Positions 1 to 7,175 of a DNA stretch of 9,985 nucleotides are shown in pieces. The notes under the pieces are model-generated. The model saw nothing but the letters and a program-made list of their open reading frames with translations. It had not been told where the DNA came from and ran no database searches. This DNA is from Chloroflexota bacterium (GTDB taxonomy: Bacteria; Chloroflexota; Limnocylindria; P2-11E), in NCBI GenBank assembly GCA_005883775.1, contig VBEU01000007.1:1-9985 (forward strand), given 5' to 3'. How positions within the stretch are numbered: the stretch's first letter is position 1; the number at the start of each line of letters is the position of its first letter. The translations under genes were made by a program, and so were the position numbers.

Positions 1-5
1 CTCGG

Positions 6-899
6 ATGAAGCTCGGGACGGCGCCCATCAGCTGGGGCGTCTGCGAGCTTCCGGATTGGGGCGTGGTCCTGCCTTACGAGCGGGTCCTCGACGAGATGGC
101 GGACCTGGGCTACGCGGGCACCGAGCTTGGTCCGTGGGGGTATCTCCCGAAGGACGCCAGGCTGCTCGGGACCGAGCTGCGCGCGCGCCGTCTCGCGCTC
201 GCCGGTGCGTTCTGCCCGGTGACGCTGCACGACCCCGCCCGATACGACGAGCAAATGGCGTACGCGGTGGCCACCTCCGGGCTTCTCGCCGATCTCGGTG
301 CGCCGGTGCTCGTGCTCGCGGAGGCCGGTGTTTCGGAACGCGAGCGCATCGCCGGTCGCGTACGCGCGAGCGATCCGCATTTCTCCGATGACGAGTGGAA
401 GCGCTTCTCCGAGGGTGCGAACGAGATCGCGCGCCGCGCGAAGGAGATGGGCCTCGTGACCGCCTTCCATCCACACGCCGGGACGTACGTCGAAACGCCG
501 GCCGAGACGGAAGAGCTCCTGCGGCGCACCGATCCTGCGCTTGTCGGACTCTGCCTCGACACCGGGCACGTGTACTACGGCGGCGGCGATCCGGTCGCTC
601 TCGCGCGCAGCGATCCCGGGCGCATCCGGCACGTGCACCTCAAGGACGTGTACCGCGATCGCTACGAGCGCGCGTTGTCGCAGAAGCTCGATTTCACCGC
701 CGCCGTCGGCGAGGACGTCTTCGCGCCGGTGGGATTCGGCGCCGTCGACATGGCACTTTTGCTCCGCATCCTGCGCGAGGCGAGATTCGATGGCTGGCTC
801 ATCGTCGAGCAGGACATCCGCATAGCGCCCGGGTCGGAACGACAGCCGAAACTGGACGCCGCTAAGAGCAGATCGTTCATCGCGTCGGCGATCGGATGA
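6..899 (+). CDS. IolE-like sugar isomerase/dehydratase (TIM barrel)
   Basis: This is a 297-residue protein of the xylose-isomerase-like TIM-barrel superfamily, closest in motif layout to 2-keto-myo-inositol (inosose) dehydratase IolE. Seen in the sequence: an N-terminal GTAPISWGV (residues 4-12) resembling the IolE opening, FHPHAGTYVET (154-164), LDTGHVYYGGGDP (184-196), HVHLKDV (209-215), and a C-terminal GWLIVEQD (263-270). Asp185, His211 and Glu268 are plausible metal-site residues by family analogy. The length matches the family. The ATG at 6 is used because the conserved N-terminus begins there. The ATGA at 6-9 also contains a TGA that could end an upstream gene, which suggests an operon continuing to the left. 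The 3' end overlaps the next gene by ATGA (896-899). The partner dehydrogenase supports an inositol-type pathway, but the exact substrate is inference; another sugar-acid or inosose isomerase is possible. Confidence 0.85.
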   Translation: MKLGTAPISWGVCELPDWGVVLPYERVLDEMADLGYAGTELGPWGYLPKDARLLGTELRARRLALAGAFCPVTLHDPARYDEQMAYAVATSGLLADLGAPVLVLAEAGVSERERIAGRVRASDPHFSDDEWKRFSEGANEIARRAKEMGLVTAFHPHAGTYVETPAETEELLRRTDPALVGLCLDTGHVYYGGGDPVALARSDPGRIRHVHLKDVYRDRYERALSQKLDFTAAVGEDVFAPVGFGAVDMALLLRILREARFDGWLIVEQDIRIAPGSERQPKLDAAKSRSFIASAIG

Positions 900-1936
900 C
901 CCGCGAGCGTATCGGCGTCGGCGTCGTGGGCGTCGGGATGATGGGTCGCCGGCACGCGGAGAACGCCGCCAGGTCGATCCCGGAAGCGCGCCTCGCCGCC
1001 GTCTTCGATGCCGACCGCGCGCTCGCCGGTCGCGTCGGCCGCGAGATCGACGCCGACGCGTGCGGATCGCTCGAGGAACTGCTCGAACGAAGCGATGTCC
1101 GCGTCGTCGTCATCGCGTCGCCCCGACGGTTTCACGCCGAGCAGGCGATCGGAGCCCTCTCCCGGGGCAAGGACGTCTTGCTCGAGAAGCCGATGGGACT
1201 GTCGCTCGAGGAGTGCGACCGCATCATTGCCGCGGCCAAGCACGGGCGGTCCCGCCTGCAGATCGGCTTCATGCGACGCTACGACTCGGCCTACGCCGAA
1301 GCCAAACGGCTCCTCTCTTCGGGCGCGCTCGGGCAGGCGCTCCTCGTCCGGGCGGTCCATCGGGATCGCGAAGAGACCAACCTTCCCGCGTCAAGCGGCA
1401 TCACCGAAATGATGCTCGAGTCCACGATCCACGATTTCGACCTCTCGCGTTTCCTTCTGGGCGACGAGATCGCGAGCGTCGCGACGACGGCAGCGGTGCT
1501 CTGTCACACGCGCGACGCCCACGGGCACGCACCGAATGCCGCGCTCAACTCGGTTCGGTTCGCGGGCGGTGCGCTTGCCGACATCGAGACGTACTGGGGA
1601 GCGCAGTACGCGTATGACGTGCGGACCGAGGTCGTCTGCGCCGAGGGCACCGCGCTCGTCGGTCAGCACCCGCGCAGCCAGCTCGCCGTCTACACGCGCG
1701 ACGGAGCGACCCGCGACCTTTTCCCCGGCTTTCTCGAGCGGTTCGCGGATGCCTACCGCGCGGAGCTCAGCGACTTCGTGAGCGGCGTCGCGGAACACCG
1801 CCCGCCGGCCGTGAGCGGGCTCGACGGTCGCGCCGCGGTGGCCGCGGCTCTCGCGGGTGTCGCCTCATACGAGAGCGGTAAGGCCGAGGCCGTGGCGACA
1901 ACCGCATCGCCGCGAGAGCCCTCGCCCCGCCGTTAG
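896..1936 (+). CDS. Gfo/Idh/MocA oxidoreductase, inositol 2-dehydrogenase-like
   Basis: This is a 346-residue NAD(P)-dependent dehydrogenase of the Gfo/Idh/MocA family, probably oxidising a cyclic polyol or sugar, with myo-inositol to scyllo-inosose as the best guess. The Rossmann fold starts at residue 6, with a glycine-rich VGVGMMGRRHA (11-21). The family EKP motif (97-99, in LLEKPMG) carries the conserved Lys98. The catalytic segment ESTIHDFD (175-182) holds His179. In Bacillus IolG, as I recall it, an Asp lies four residues before this His; here the position is Glu175. Residues beyond about 125 form the C-terminal alpha/beta domain, followed by a low-complexity tail from about 328. It is coupled by ATGA to the IolE-like gene. 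Its stop overlaps the stop of the convergent kinase gene by 4 bases (1933-1936), so there is no room for a separate terminator. Family assignment is firm; substrate is not. Confidence 0.87.
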   Translation: MTRERIGVGVVGVGMMGRRHAENAARSIPEARLAAVFDADRALAGRVGREIDADACGSLEELLERSDVRVVVIASPRRFHAEQAIGALSRGKDVLLEKPMGLSLEECDRIIAAAKHGRSRLQIGFMRRYDSAYAEAKRLLSSGALGQALLVRAVHRDREETNLPASSGITEMMLESTIHDFDLSRFLLGDEIASVATTAAVLCHTRDAHGHAPNAALNSVRFAGGALADIETYWGAQYAYDVRTEVVCAEGTALVGQHPRSQLAVYTRDGATRDLFPGFLERFADAYRAELSDFVSGVAEHRPPAVSGLDGRAAVAAALAGVASYESGKAEAVATTASPREPSPRR

Positions 1937-2853
1937 TGGCTGCGAAGCCACTCCACTAGGCGGTCGCGACAGAAGCGCTCGCGCTCGGGTAGCTCGTTCG
2001 AGCGGTACCAGACGATCCCCGCGAGGAGCAGGTAGACCTCGTAGATCTCGGCCCGGCGGCGGCTCGCGTCGTCTTCGACTCGCGCGTACGCATCGCGGAA
2101 CGGCCCGATCATCGTTGGACAGGCGGGCAGGGTCCAGCTCTCGATGCGCACGAGGTCGAGCAACGGATCGCGGCCGCGCGCGCGTTCGAAATCGAGGAAC
2201 GCGACGAAGTGCCAGCCGTCGGTTCGCCGCTGCAGCAGCAGGTTTGCCAGGTTCAGGTCGTCGTGGGTGAGCCTCCGCTCGACGCCTTCGAGTGCGTCGC
2301 GCCGCTCTTCGTAGTGCTGGATCACGGTCTCGTGCGATCCCTGATCGAGTGCATCGAGGAACCGGCACTCCGCGGCCCGGGTGCGGAGGCGGTCGTCGAG
2401 CTCCGTCGACCACGGCGTCGGGGTGTCGACGTACTCGACACGATGCATCACCCGTAACCCGGCCCCGAGCTCCTCTCCGACGCGGTGCTGATCGGTGAAC
2501 GAGAGCGAGCTCTGCGACCGCGCGGCGTCCTCTCCCGAGATGAAGTCCTGGATGTAATAGGGAACGTCGAGCGTGCGCTTGTCGGCGTCGTACCAGCGAA
2601 CGGCCGGGTGCGGCACGTGCTTGGCCTGCAAGAGCTCCGCGAGATGCAGGAACCGGCGCATCCGGCCTGGATGCGGGCGGCGATGGACCTTGAAGAGGAA
2701 CTGCTCCCCGCCCGGCGTCGTGAGCACGTACGCGTGATGCGATCGGCCACGCGGCCAGGGCTCGACGCGAACTCGGGCGAGCGCGCCATGTGAGATCTCG
2801 TCGGCCGCCTGGGCCACCTCGTCCGGCGACGGCGGGACCGTGAGCGTGCGCAT
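1933..2853 (-). CDS. APH-family small-molecule kinase (phosphotransferase)
   Basis: This 306-residue protein has the fold of aminoglycoside phosphotransferase/choline kinase-like enzymes, which transfer the ATP gamma-phosphate to a small hydroxylated substrate. Visible features are the beta-strand lysine in FLFKVHRR (Lys55), the catalytic loop THDDLNLAN (196-204; Asp199 as base, Asn204 as metal ligand), and the metal-binding FLDFERARGRDPLLDL (219-234; Asp221, in place of the usual IDW or DFG). All kinase essentials are present, so it is probably active. It lies 29 bases after psuG on the same strand and is the last gene of the molybdenum-cofactor operon. The start at ATG 2853 has no visible Shine-Dalgarno. 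The substrate cannot be read from sequence. Position after psuG raises the possibility of a pseudouridine or ribose-phosphate role, but antibiotic, choline, homoserine or other substrates are equally possible. Confidence 0.85.
   Translation of the reverse strand: MRTLTVPPSPDEVAQAADEISHGALARVRVEPWPRGRSHHAYVLTTPGGEQFLFKVHRRPHPGRMRRFLHLAELLQAKHVPHPAVRWYDADKRTLDVPYYIQDFISGEDAARSQSSLSFTDQHRVGEELGAGLRVMHRVEYVDTPTPWSTELDDRLRTRAAECRFLDALDQGSHETVIQHYEERRDALEGVERRLTHDDLNLANLLLQRRTDGWHFVAFLDFERARGRDPLLDLVRIESWTLPACPTMIGPFRDAYARVEDDASRRRAEIYEVYLLLAGIVWYRSNELPERERFCRDRLVEWLRSH
1935..1952. terminator. Hairpin over the convergent stop codons
   Basis: A perfect 7-base inverted repeat, AGTGGCT (1935-1941) and AGCCACT (1946-1952), flanks a GCGA loop. 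On the + strand transcript this is a GNRA-type tetraloop. It starts within the dehydrogenase stop codon (TAG, 1934-1936) and covers the last codons and stop (TAA, 1933-1935) of the opposite-strand kinase. There is no T-run on either side, so it is not a canonical intrinsic terminator. It may still mark or protect the 3' ends of both converging transcripts. The stem itself is seen directly; its function is inferred. Confidence 0.4.
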
Positions 2854-2882
2854 AGCCGCGACGAATCTAGCGGCGCGGCGGC

Positions 2883-3779
2883 CTAAGCGCAGAGCGTGAG
2901 CGCGACCTGTGCGGCTACCTGGGCGTTCGCGCGCAGGAGCGCGATGTTCGCGTCGAGCGCACGGTAATTGGTGGCCTCGCCGAGAGCGCGTAAGAGATAC
3001 GGCGTGAGATCCGCGCCGCGGATGCCGTCGCGGTCCGATGCGGCGATCGCGTTACGTACCTGCTCCTCGACCTCGTCGCGGCCGAGCGCCGATTCGGCAG
3101 CGACCGGAACGCATAGGAGCATGCCCGCGCCACGCGCGAGCTGCTCCCTGGCGATGCGCGCCGCGCCGAGCGCGTCGTTCACGCGGTACTGCAGGCGAAG
3201 ACCGCTCGATCGCACGTAGAACGCCGGGAACTCGTCCGTGCCGTAGCCGAGGACGGGAACGCCCAGCGTCTCGAGGCGCTCGAGGGTGAGCGCCAGATCG
3301 AGCACGTACTTCGCGCCGGCGCTCACGACGACGACCGGATGCCGCGCGATCGCCTCGAGGTCGGCGGACTCATCGAAGCTCCGTTCCGCGCCCCGGTGCA
3401 CGCCGCCGATGCCGCCGGTCGCCAGGACCTGGATGCCCGCGGCCGCCGCGATCTCCACGGTCGCCGCGACGGTCGTGCCTCCGAGCGACCGCGCTGCCAG
3501 GACCGGCGCGATGTCGCGGATCGACACCTTGGCAACCCCGGCCTCGTTCGCGAGCCGCTCGAGAAGAACGTCGCCCGCGCCGACGACGGCGACGCCGTCG
3601 TGCAGCGCGATCGTGGCCGGCACCACGCCGAGCGCGCGGATCTCGGTTTCGAGGGCCTTCGCCGTGGTCAGGTTTCGCGGACGCGGCAGCCCGTGCGCGA
3701 TGACCGTCGATTCGAGCGCCACCACAGGCACGTTCGCCTCGAGCGCCTTCGCCACCTCGGGCGCGATCGAGAGGTTCAT
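2883..3779 (-). CDS. psuG: Pseudouridine-5'-phosphate glycosidase PsuG
   Basis: This is a 298-residue enzyme of the PsuG/IndA family, which reversibly cleaves pseudouridine 5'-phosphate into uracil and ribose 5-phosphate in cytosolic pseudouridine breakdown. Family signatures are present throughout: ALESTVIAHGLP (21-32, Glu23), KVSIRD (84-89, Lys84), GGTTVAAT (100-107), ATGGIGGVHRG (120-130), FDESADL (135-141), SAGAKYVLDL (153-162) and GYGTDEFPAFY (178-188). By homology with the E. coli enzyme, Lys157 is the Schiff-base lysine. The length is normal. The ATG overlaps the stop of the upstream mogA-type gene (ATGA, 3776-3779), so the two are translationally coupled. The usual partner, a PfkB-type kinase PsuK, is not in the window; an APH-type kinase follows 29 bases downstream. 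Its place in a molybdenum operon is unexpected and its link to the pathway is unknown. Confidence 0.95.
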   Translation of the reverse strand: MNLSIAPEVAKALEANVPVVALESTVIAHGLPRPRNLTTAKALETEIRALGVVPATIALHDGVAVVGAGDVLLERLANEAGVAKVSIRDIAPVLAARSLGGTTVAATVEIAAAAGIQVLATGGIGGVHRGAERSFDESADLEAIARHPVVVVSAGAKYVLDLALTLERLETLGVPVLGYGTDEFPAFYVRSSGLRLQYRVNDALGAARIAREQLARGAGMLLCVPVAAESALGRDEVEEQVRNAIAASDRDGIRGADLTPYLLRALGEATNYRALDANIALLRANAQVAAQVALTLCA

Positions 3780-4279
3780 CGTCGCCCCGTCGCGTGACCC
3801 TGCTCGCCGCTCTGGCCGGCGAGGAGCTCGACGGCATGGGGAAGGACGGGCAGCAGGACCTCGAGCGATTCGCGGACCGCGCGTGGCGACCCCGGGAGGT
3901 TCACGACGAGCGCCGACCCGACGGCGCCGGCGACGCCGCGCGAAAGCATCCCGTGGGCGGTCTTCTCGAGCGACTTCGCGCGAAGGGCCTCCGCTATCCC
4001 AGGGACCTCGCGATCGATCACGCGCCGCGTCGCCTCAGGAGTCACGTCGTTCGGCGAGAGGCCCGTGCCCCCGGTCGTGAGGACGACGTTGGCGCCGGCG
4101 TGAAGAGCGCCGAGTATCGCCGTCGCGATGCGCTCGACGTCGTCTGGCACGAGGGACTCGTGAACGACCTCTGCGCCCGCCGCGACCAGGCGCTCGCGCA
4201 TCGCGGGGCCGCTCTCATCGGCACGCTCGCCGGCCGCGCCTCTGGTGCTGACCGTGATGATCCCCGCCCGGAGGGTCAC
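3776..4279 (-). CDS. mog: Molybdopterin adenylyltransferase, MogA/MoaB family
   Basis: This 167-residue single-domain MPT-binding protein activates molybdopterin by adenylylation before MoeA inserts molybdate. Motifs are IITVSTRG (7-14), DESGP (21-25), the nucleotide/MPT-binding TTGGTGLSPNDVTPEAT (68-84), and VVNLPGSPRAV (125-135). The short length separates it from two-domain CinA or from MoeA. MogA and MoaB are hard to tell apart from sequence; a functional MogA is inferred because moeA and moaC are in the same operon and no other copy is seen. The start is GTG (4279-4277), overlapping the moaC stop as GTGA. The end overlaps the psuG start as ATGA. These overlaps point to coupled translation across moaC, this gene and psuG. 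Confidence 0.92.
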   Translation of the reverse strand: MTLRAGIITVSTRGAAGERADESGPAMRERLVAAGAEVVHESLVPDDVERIATAILGALHAGANVVLTTGGTGLSPNDVTPEATRRVIDREVPGIAEALRAKSLEKTAHGMLSRGVAGAVGSALVVNLPGSPRAVRESLEVLLPVLPHAVELLAGQSGEQGHATGRR

Positions 4280-4767
4280 GAAGCCCGGTACGTCCCCGAT
4301 TTTCCGCCGGTCTTCTCGACGAGCCGGATATCCGTGAGCATCGCGCCGCGCTCGACGGACTTGAGCATGTCGTAGAGGGTGAGCCCGGCGACGGAAACGG
4401 CGGTGAGTGCTTCCATCTCAACGCCGGTGCGCGCGCTCGTCGCGACCGTCGCCTCGATCTCGACGCCGTCGTTTCCGAGGACGAGCTCGACCGAGGCATG
4501 TGTGAGCGGGAGCGGATGCGCCAGCGGAATGAGCTCGCTCGTGCGCTTCGCCGCCATGATCCCCGCGAGGCGCGCGGCGGCGAGCACGTCGCCTTTCGGC
4601 ATCGCGCCGTCACGCACGAGCGCGAGCGTCGAAGGCGAGACGCGCAGCAAGCCGCGGGCGACGGCGCGCCGCTCGGTAACGGCCTTCGCGCCGACGTCGA
4701 CCATCCGCGCGGCACCCTTGGAGTCGATGTGCGTGAGCTTCTTTTGCGCCGGACCCATCTTGGTCAA
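4276..4767 (-). CDS. moaC: Cyclic pyranopterin monophosphate synthase MoaC
   Basis: MoaC converts the MoaA product 3',8-cyclo-7,8-dihydro-GTP into cyclic pyranopterin monophosphate, an early step of molybdenum cofactor synthesis. The whole family pattern is visible in 163 residues: LTHIDSKGAARMVDV (11-25), MPKGD (56-60, Lys58), IPLAHPLPLTH (80-90, His84; the usual Cys of LCHPL is Ala here), GVEMEALTAVSVAGLTLYDMLK (from residue 115, Glu117/Glu119, Asp133, Lys136). Two starts are possible: TTG at 4767, which overlaps a preceding in-frame TGA as TTGA, or ATG at 4758, giving 160 residues. The conserved part begins after both, so the choice does not affect function. Neither has a good Shine-Dalgarno, and a GC-rich hairpin (4771-4785) sits just upstream. 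No moaA is present in this window. Confidence 0.95.
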   Translation of the reverse strand: MTKMGPAQKKLTHIDSKGAARMVDVGAKAVTERRAVARGLLRVSPSTLALVRDGAMPKGDVLAAARLAGIMAAKRTSELIPLAHPLPLTHASVELVLGNDGVEIEATVATSARTGVEMEALTAVSVAGLTLYDMLKSVERGAMLTDIRLVEKTGGKSGTYRAS

Positions 4768-4868
4768 TCTCGCGGCTGCGCCGCGGAGAAATGCTCAAGC
4801 TGGTGGTTTCGCTCGTCGCGAGTGAATCGCTCCTCGCTCATCTTGTTTAATCTCGATCTTGCGGTCAT
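4764..4868 (-). CDS. Possible 34-residue micro-ORF between moeA and moaC
   Basis: An open frame of 34 codons fills the moeA-moaC gap exactly. Its ATG (4868-4866) overlaps the moeA stop as ATGA, and its TGA (4766-4764) overlaps the possible TTG start of moaC as TTGA. A second in-frame ATG lies at codon 10 (4841). The product would be highly charged (starts MTARSRLNKMSEERF) with no recognised domain. Against it: third-position G+C is only about two-thirds, lower than the neighbours; it includes AGA and TTA codons rare in such genomes; no Shine-Dalgarno is seen; and 34 open codons are common by chance at this G+C. It may instead be a spacer or a ribosome-relay element coupling moeA to moaC. Confidence 0.22.
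   Translation of the reverse strand: MTARSRLNKMSEERFTRDERNHQLEHFSAAQPRD
4771..4785 (-). promoter_or_regulatory. GC-rich hairpin just upstream of moaC start
   Basis: CGCGGC (4771-4776) and GCCGCG (4780-4785) are perfect inverted repeats around a 3-base loop. In the - strand mRNA the stem ends 4 bases before the TTG and about 12 bases before the ATG candidate start of moaC, where a ribosome binding site would be. It could affect moaC initiation or be an mRNA processing site. Stems this short are common in GC-rich DNA, so the function is speculative. Confidence 0.3.
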
Positions 4869-6115
4869 CTTGTTACCTCAGGCTGCTCGGTCAGGATCAC
4901 GTCGACGAGCTCGCCCTTCTCGATCCGCGATGGGCCGACCGGCAGATCGATGAGGCAATTCGCGAGCGACATCGAACGGAGGATTCCCGAGCCCTGTGGT
5001 CCGGTGAGGCGAACGGTGCCGGCCTCGGGATCAAAAATGCCGCGCGCGAAGAAGCGCAGCGATCCGATCTTGTCGACCGGCTCGACCAGGCGCGCTTTGG
5101 CCCGCGGCCGCGCCACGTTCGCGCGCCCCTGCATCCGAAGGAGCGCCGGGCGGACGAACATCTCGAAAGTCACGAGCGCGGACACAGTGTTTCCGGGCAG
5201 TCCGAAGATCGGCACGCGGCGGTCACCGTCCCGGAGCTCGCCGAACGCGAGAGGACGGCCCGGCCGGATGGCGATCGCCCAGAAGTCGATCTTGCCGAGC
5301 TCGGCGAGCACCGGCTTCAGGTGATCGTGGTCGCCGACCGACACGCCGCCGCTCGTCACGATGGCGTCCGCCGCGATCCCTTCGCCGAGAGCCGTTCGCA
5401 GCGCATCGGGCGAGTCAGGGACGATGTCGCGGACCCACGGCTCGGCGCCGGCGGCTCGGACCGCCGAGGCGAGGGTATATCGATTGGAGTCGCGGATCTG
5501 CCCGCGCTCGAGGGGTGCATCGAGGTCGACGATCTCGTCCCCCGTGGAGAACACGGCGACGCGCGGACGCTTCCGCACGAGGACCTGAGCGCGACCGACC
5601 GAAGCCAGCAGGCCGATCTCGGCGGCCCGCAGGACGGTGCCTGCGTCGAGGATCCGCTCGCCTTTCTTTAGATCTTCGCCGGCCTCGCGGATCGAGATCC
5701 CCTTCGGCGTCGCCGCCGTGATCGTCACGACGTCGCTCGCGTTGTCGCTGTCTTCGACGCGAACGACGGTGTCGGCGCCATCCGGCATCGGGGCGCCCGT
5801 CATGATGCGCATCGCCTCGCCGGGCCCGACGTCGCGATCGGGGAATTCGCCCGCCGCGACCTCACCGACGACCCGAAGCTCGACCGGCGCCGATGCGACG
5901 TCATCGCCGCGCACTGCGTACCCGTCCATCGCGGAGTTGCGAAAGGGCGGTACGTCGCGGTCGGCCGCGACGTCCTCCGCGAGCACCAGCCCGAGGGCAT
6001 CGAGGAGCGGCGTCTCCACGGCGGCGAGCGTCGGTACGCCCGCGAGGATGCGCGCGAGCGCGTCGTCCGCGCTCATGAGCTTCGGCGCAGGCTTCGCTGA
6101 GGTTGCGCTCTTCAT
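4865..6115 (-). CDS. moeA: Molybdopterin molybdenumtransferase MoeA
   Basis: MoeA inserts molybdate into adenylylated molybdopterin to give active molybdenum cofactor. The 416-residue length matches the family. Family blocks appear in order: ALGLVLAEDVAADRDVPPF (40-58), NSAMDGYAV (60-68), MRIMTGAPMPDGADTVVRVED (102-122), the MPT-binding domain with RVAVFSTGDEI (185-195), IVTSGGVSVGDHD (252-264) and FGLPGNTVSAL (304-314), and a C-terminal beta domain from about 335 to 410. It starts at ATG 6115, 10 bases after the modC stop, without a recognisable Shine-Dalgarno, so it probably depends on readthrough translation or coupling. Co-location with modABC and moaC fits a single molybdate uptake and cofactor assembly unit. 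No sign of truncation. Confidence 0.95.
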   Translation of the reverse strand: MKSATSAKPAPKLMSADDALARILAGVPTLAAVETPLLDALGLVLAEDVAADRDVPPFRNSAMDGYAVRGDDVASAPVELRVVGEVAAGEFPDRDVGPGEAMRIMTGAPMPDGADTVVRVEDSDNASDVVTITAATPKGISIREAGEDLKKGERILDAGTVLRAAEIGLLASVGRAQVLVRKRPRVAVFSTGDEIVDLDAPLERGQIRDSNRYTLASAVRAAGAEPWVRDIVPDSPDALRTALGEGIAADAIVTSGGVSVGDHDHLKPVLAELGKIDFWAIAIRPGRPLAFGELRDGDRRVPIFGLPGNTVSALVTFEMFVRPALLRMQGRANVARPRAKARLVEPVDKIGSLRFFARGIFDPEAGTVRLTGPQGSGILRSMSLANCLIDLPVGPSRIEKGELVDVILTEQPEVTR

Positions 6116-6125
6116 TGCCGCGAGT

Positions 6126-7175
6126 TTAGGCCGGGTAGACGCTGATCTCGGTCGCCTTCACGCTGACCCAGACCTCGCCTCCCTCCGCGAGATCGAGCTC
6201 TCGCACCGCGGCCGGGGTCACCTCGGCGACGATCGGCATCTCCCCTTCGATGCCGACACGTACCCGATCGCCTTGGAAGTCGAGCGCCGACGCGTGGCCG
6301 CGCCAGACGTTCCGCGGCGACCCCTCGGGACGGGCGCGATGGAGCGCGACGGCACGGGGGTGAACCGTGGCGAAGACCTCGCCGTCGACACCGTCCGCCG
6401 ACTGGATCGCGGCGCCGCCGCGCAGAGCGACATGTCCCGCCGTCGCGATGCCACGAAAGAGGTTCACGCCGACGAGGTCGGCCACGTACCGCGAGCGCGG
6501 CCGCCGCGTGACCTCGGCCGGAGAACCCGTCTGAACGACGCGGCCGGATTCGAGGATCACCAGTCGATCCGCGAGCGCGACCGCTTCGAGCGGATCGTGC
6601 GTGATCACGATGCGTATCCCGTCGAACGACGCGAGATGGCGCCTGAGATCCCGCCGGACCGCGCCGCGCGCGGACGCGTCCAGCGCGGCGAGCGGCTCGT
6701 CCAAGAGAAGCAGGCGAGGTTCAGTGGCGAGCGCGCGCGCGAGAGCGACGCGTTGCGCCTGCCCGCCCGAGAGCGCACGCGGCCTCGCCTCCTTGTACGG
6801 GCCGAGGTCAAGCCGATCGAGCCAGGACTCCGCAGCGGCACGCGCGTTCTTCGTCGACGCGCCGCGCGCGCGAAGACCGAAGGCCACGTTCTCGAGCGCG
6901 GAGAGATGCGGGAAAAGCAGGTAATCCTGGAAGACGACACCGATCGGACGGCGCTCCGGAGCGAGATGGATGCCGGTCGACACGTCGTCGAAGACGACCT
7001 CGTCGAGCGTGACGCGGCCGGCATCCAGCGGGACGAGTCCGGAGAGGGCGCGAAGGAAGGTCGTCTTGCCGGCGCCGTTCGGTCCCAGCACCGCGACGAT
7101 CTCGCCCGCCGCCACGTCGATCGCGACGTCGAGATCGAGAGTGCCGAGCCGGACAGCGATCTGGGCTCTCAGCAT
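6126..7175 (-). CDS. modC: Molybdate ABC transporter ATP-binding protein ModC
   Basis: This is the ATPase of the molybdate importer, working at the inner face of the membrane with ModB. The product is 349 residues, like E. coli ModC. Visible elements are Walker A GPNGAGKT (31-38), Q-loop Gln83 in VVFQDYLLFPH, signature LSGGQAQRVALARALA (135-150), Walker B LLLLDE (155-160), D-loop AALD, and switch His193 in ITHD. After about residue 285 a TOBE (mop-like) domain follows (e.g. WRGHASALDFQGDRVRVGIEG), which in ModC binds oxyanion and tunes transport. The start at ATG 7175 is chosen because it overlaps the modB stop as TGATG and because homology begins there. The same frame stays open a further 807 bases upstream, but that stretch is the shadow of modB and encodes nothing recognisable. 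Confidence 0.95.
   Translation of the reverse strand: MLRAQIAVRLGTLDLDVAIDVAAGEIVAVLGPNGAGKTTFLRALSGLVPLDAGRVTLDEVVFDDVSTGIHLAPERRPIGVVFQDYLLFPHLSALENVAFGLRARGASTKNARAAAESWLDRLDLGPYKEARPRALSGGQAQRVALARALATEPRLLLLDEPLAALDASARGAVRRDLRRHLASFDGIRIVITHDPLEAVALADRLVILESGRVVQTGSPAEVTRRPRSRYVADLVGVNLFRGIATAGHVALRGGAAIQSADGVDGEVFATVHPRAVALHRARPEGSPRNVWRGHASALDFQGDRVRVGIEGEMPIVAEVTPAAVRELDLAEGGEVWVSVKATEISVYPA

Noticed and set aside
2855..2874. A 5-base stem (GCCGC/GCGGC) between psuG and the kinase gene as a terminator
   Set aside because: The stem is short with a 10-base loop and no T-run; such matches are expected by chance in this GC-rich DNA.
3286..4080. A 264-codon + strand open frame
   Set aside because: It is antisense to psuG and the mogA-type gene, with repetitive Ser/Arg/Ala composition typical of a shadow.
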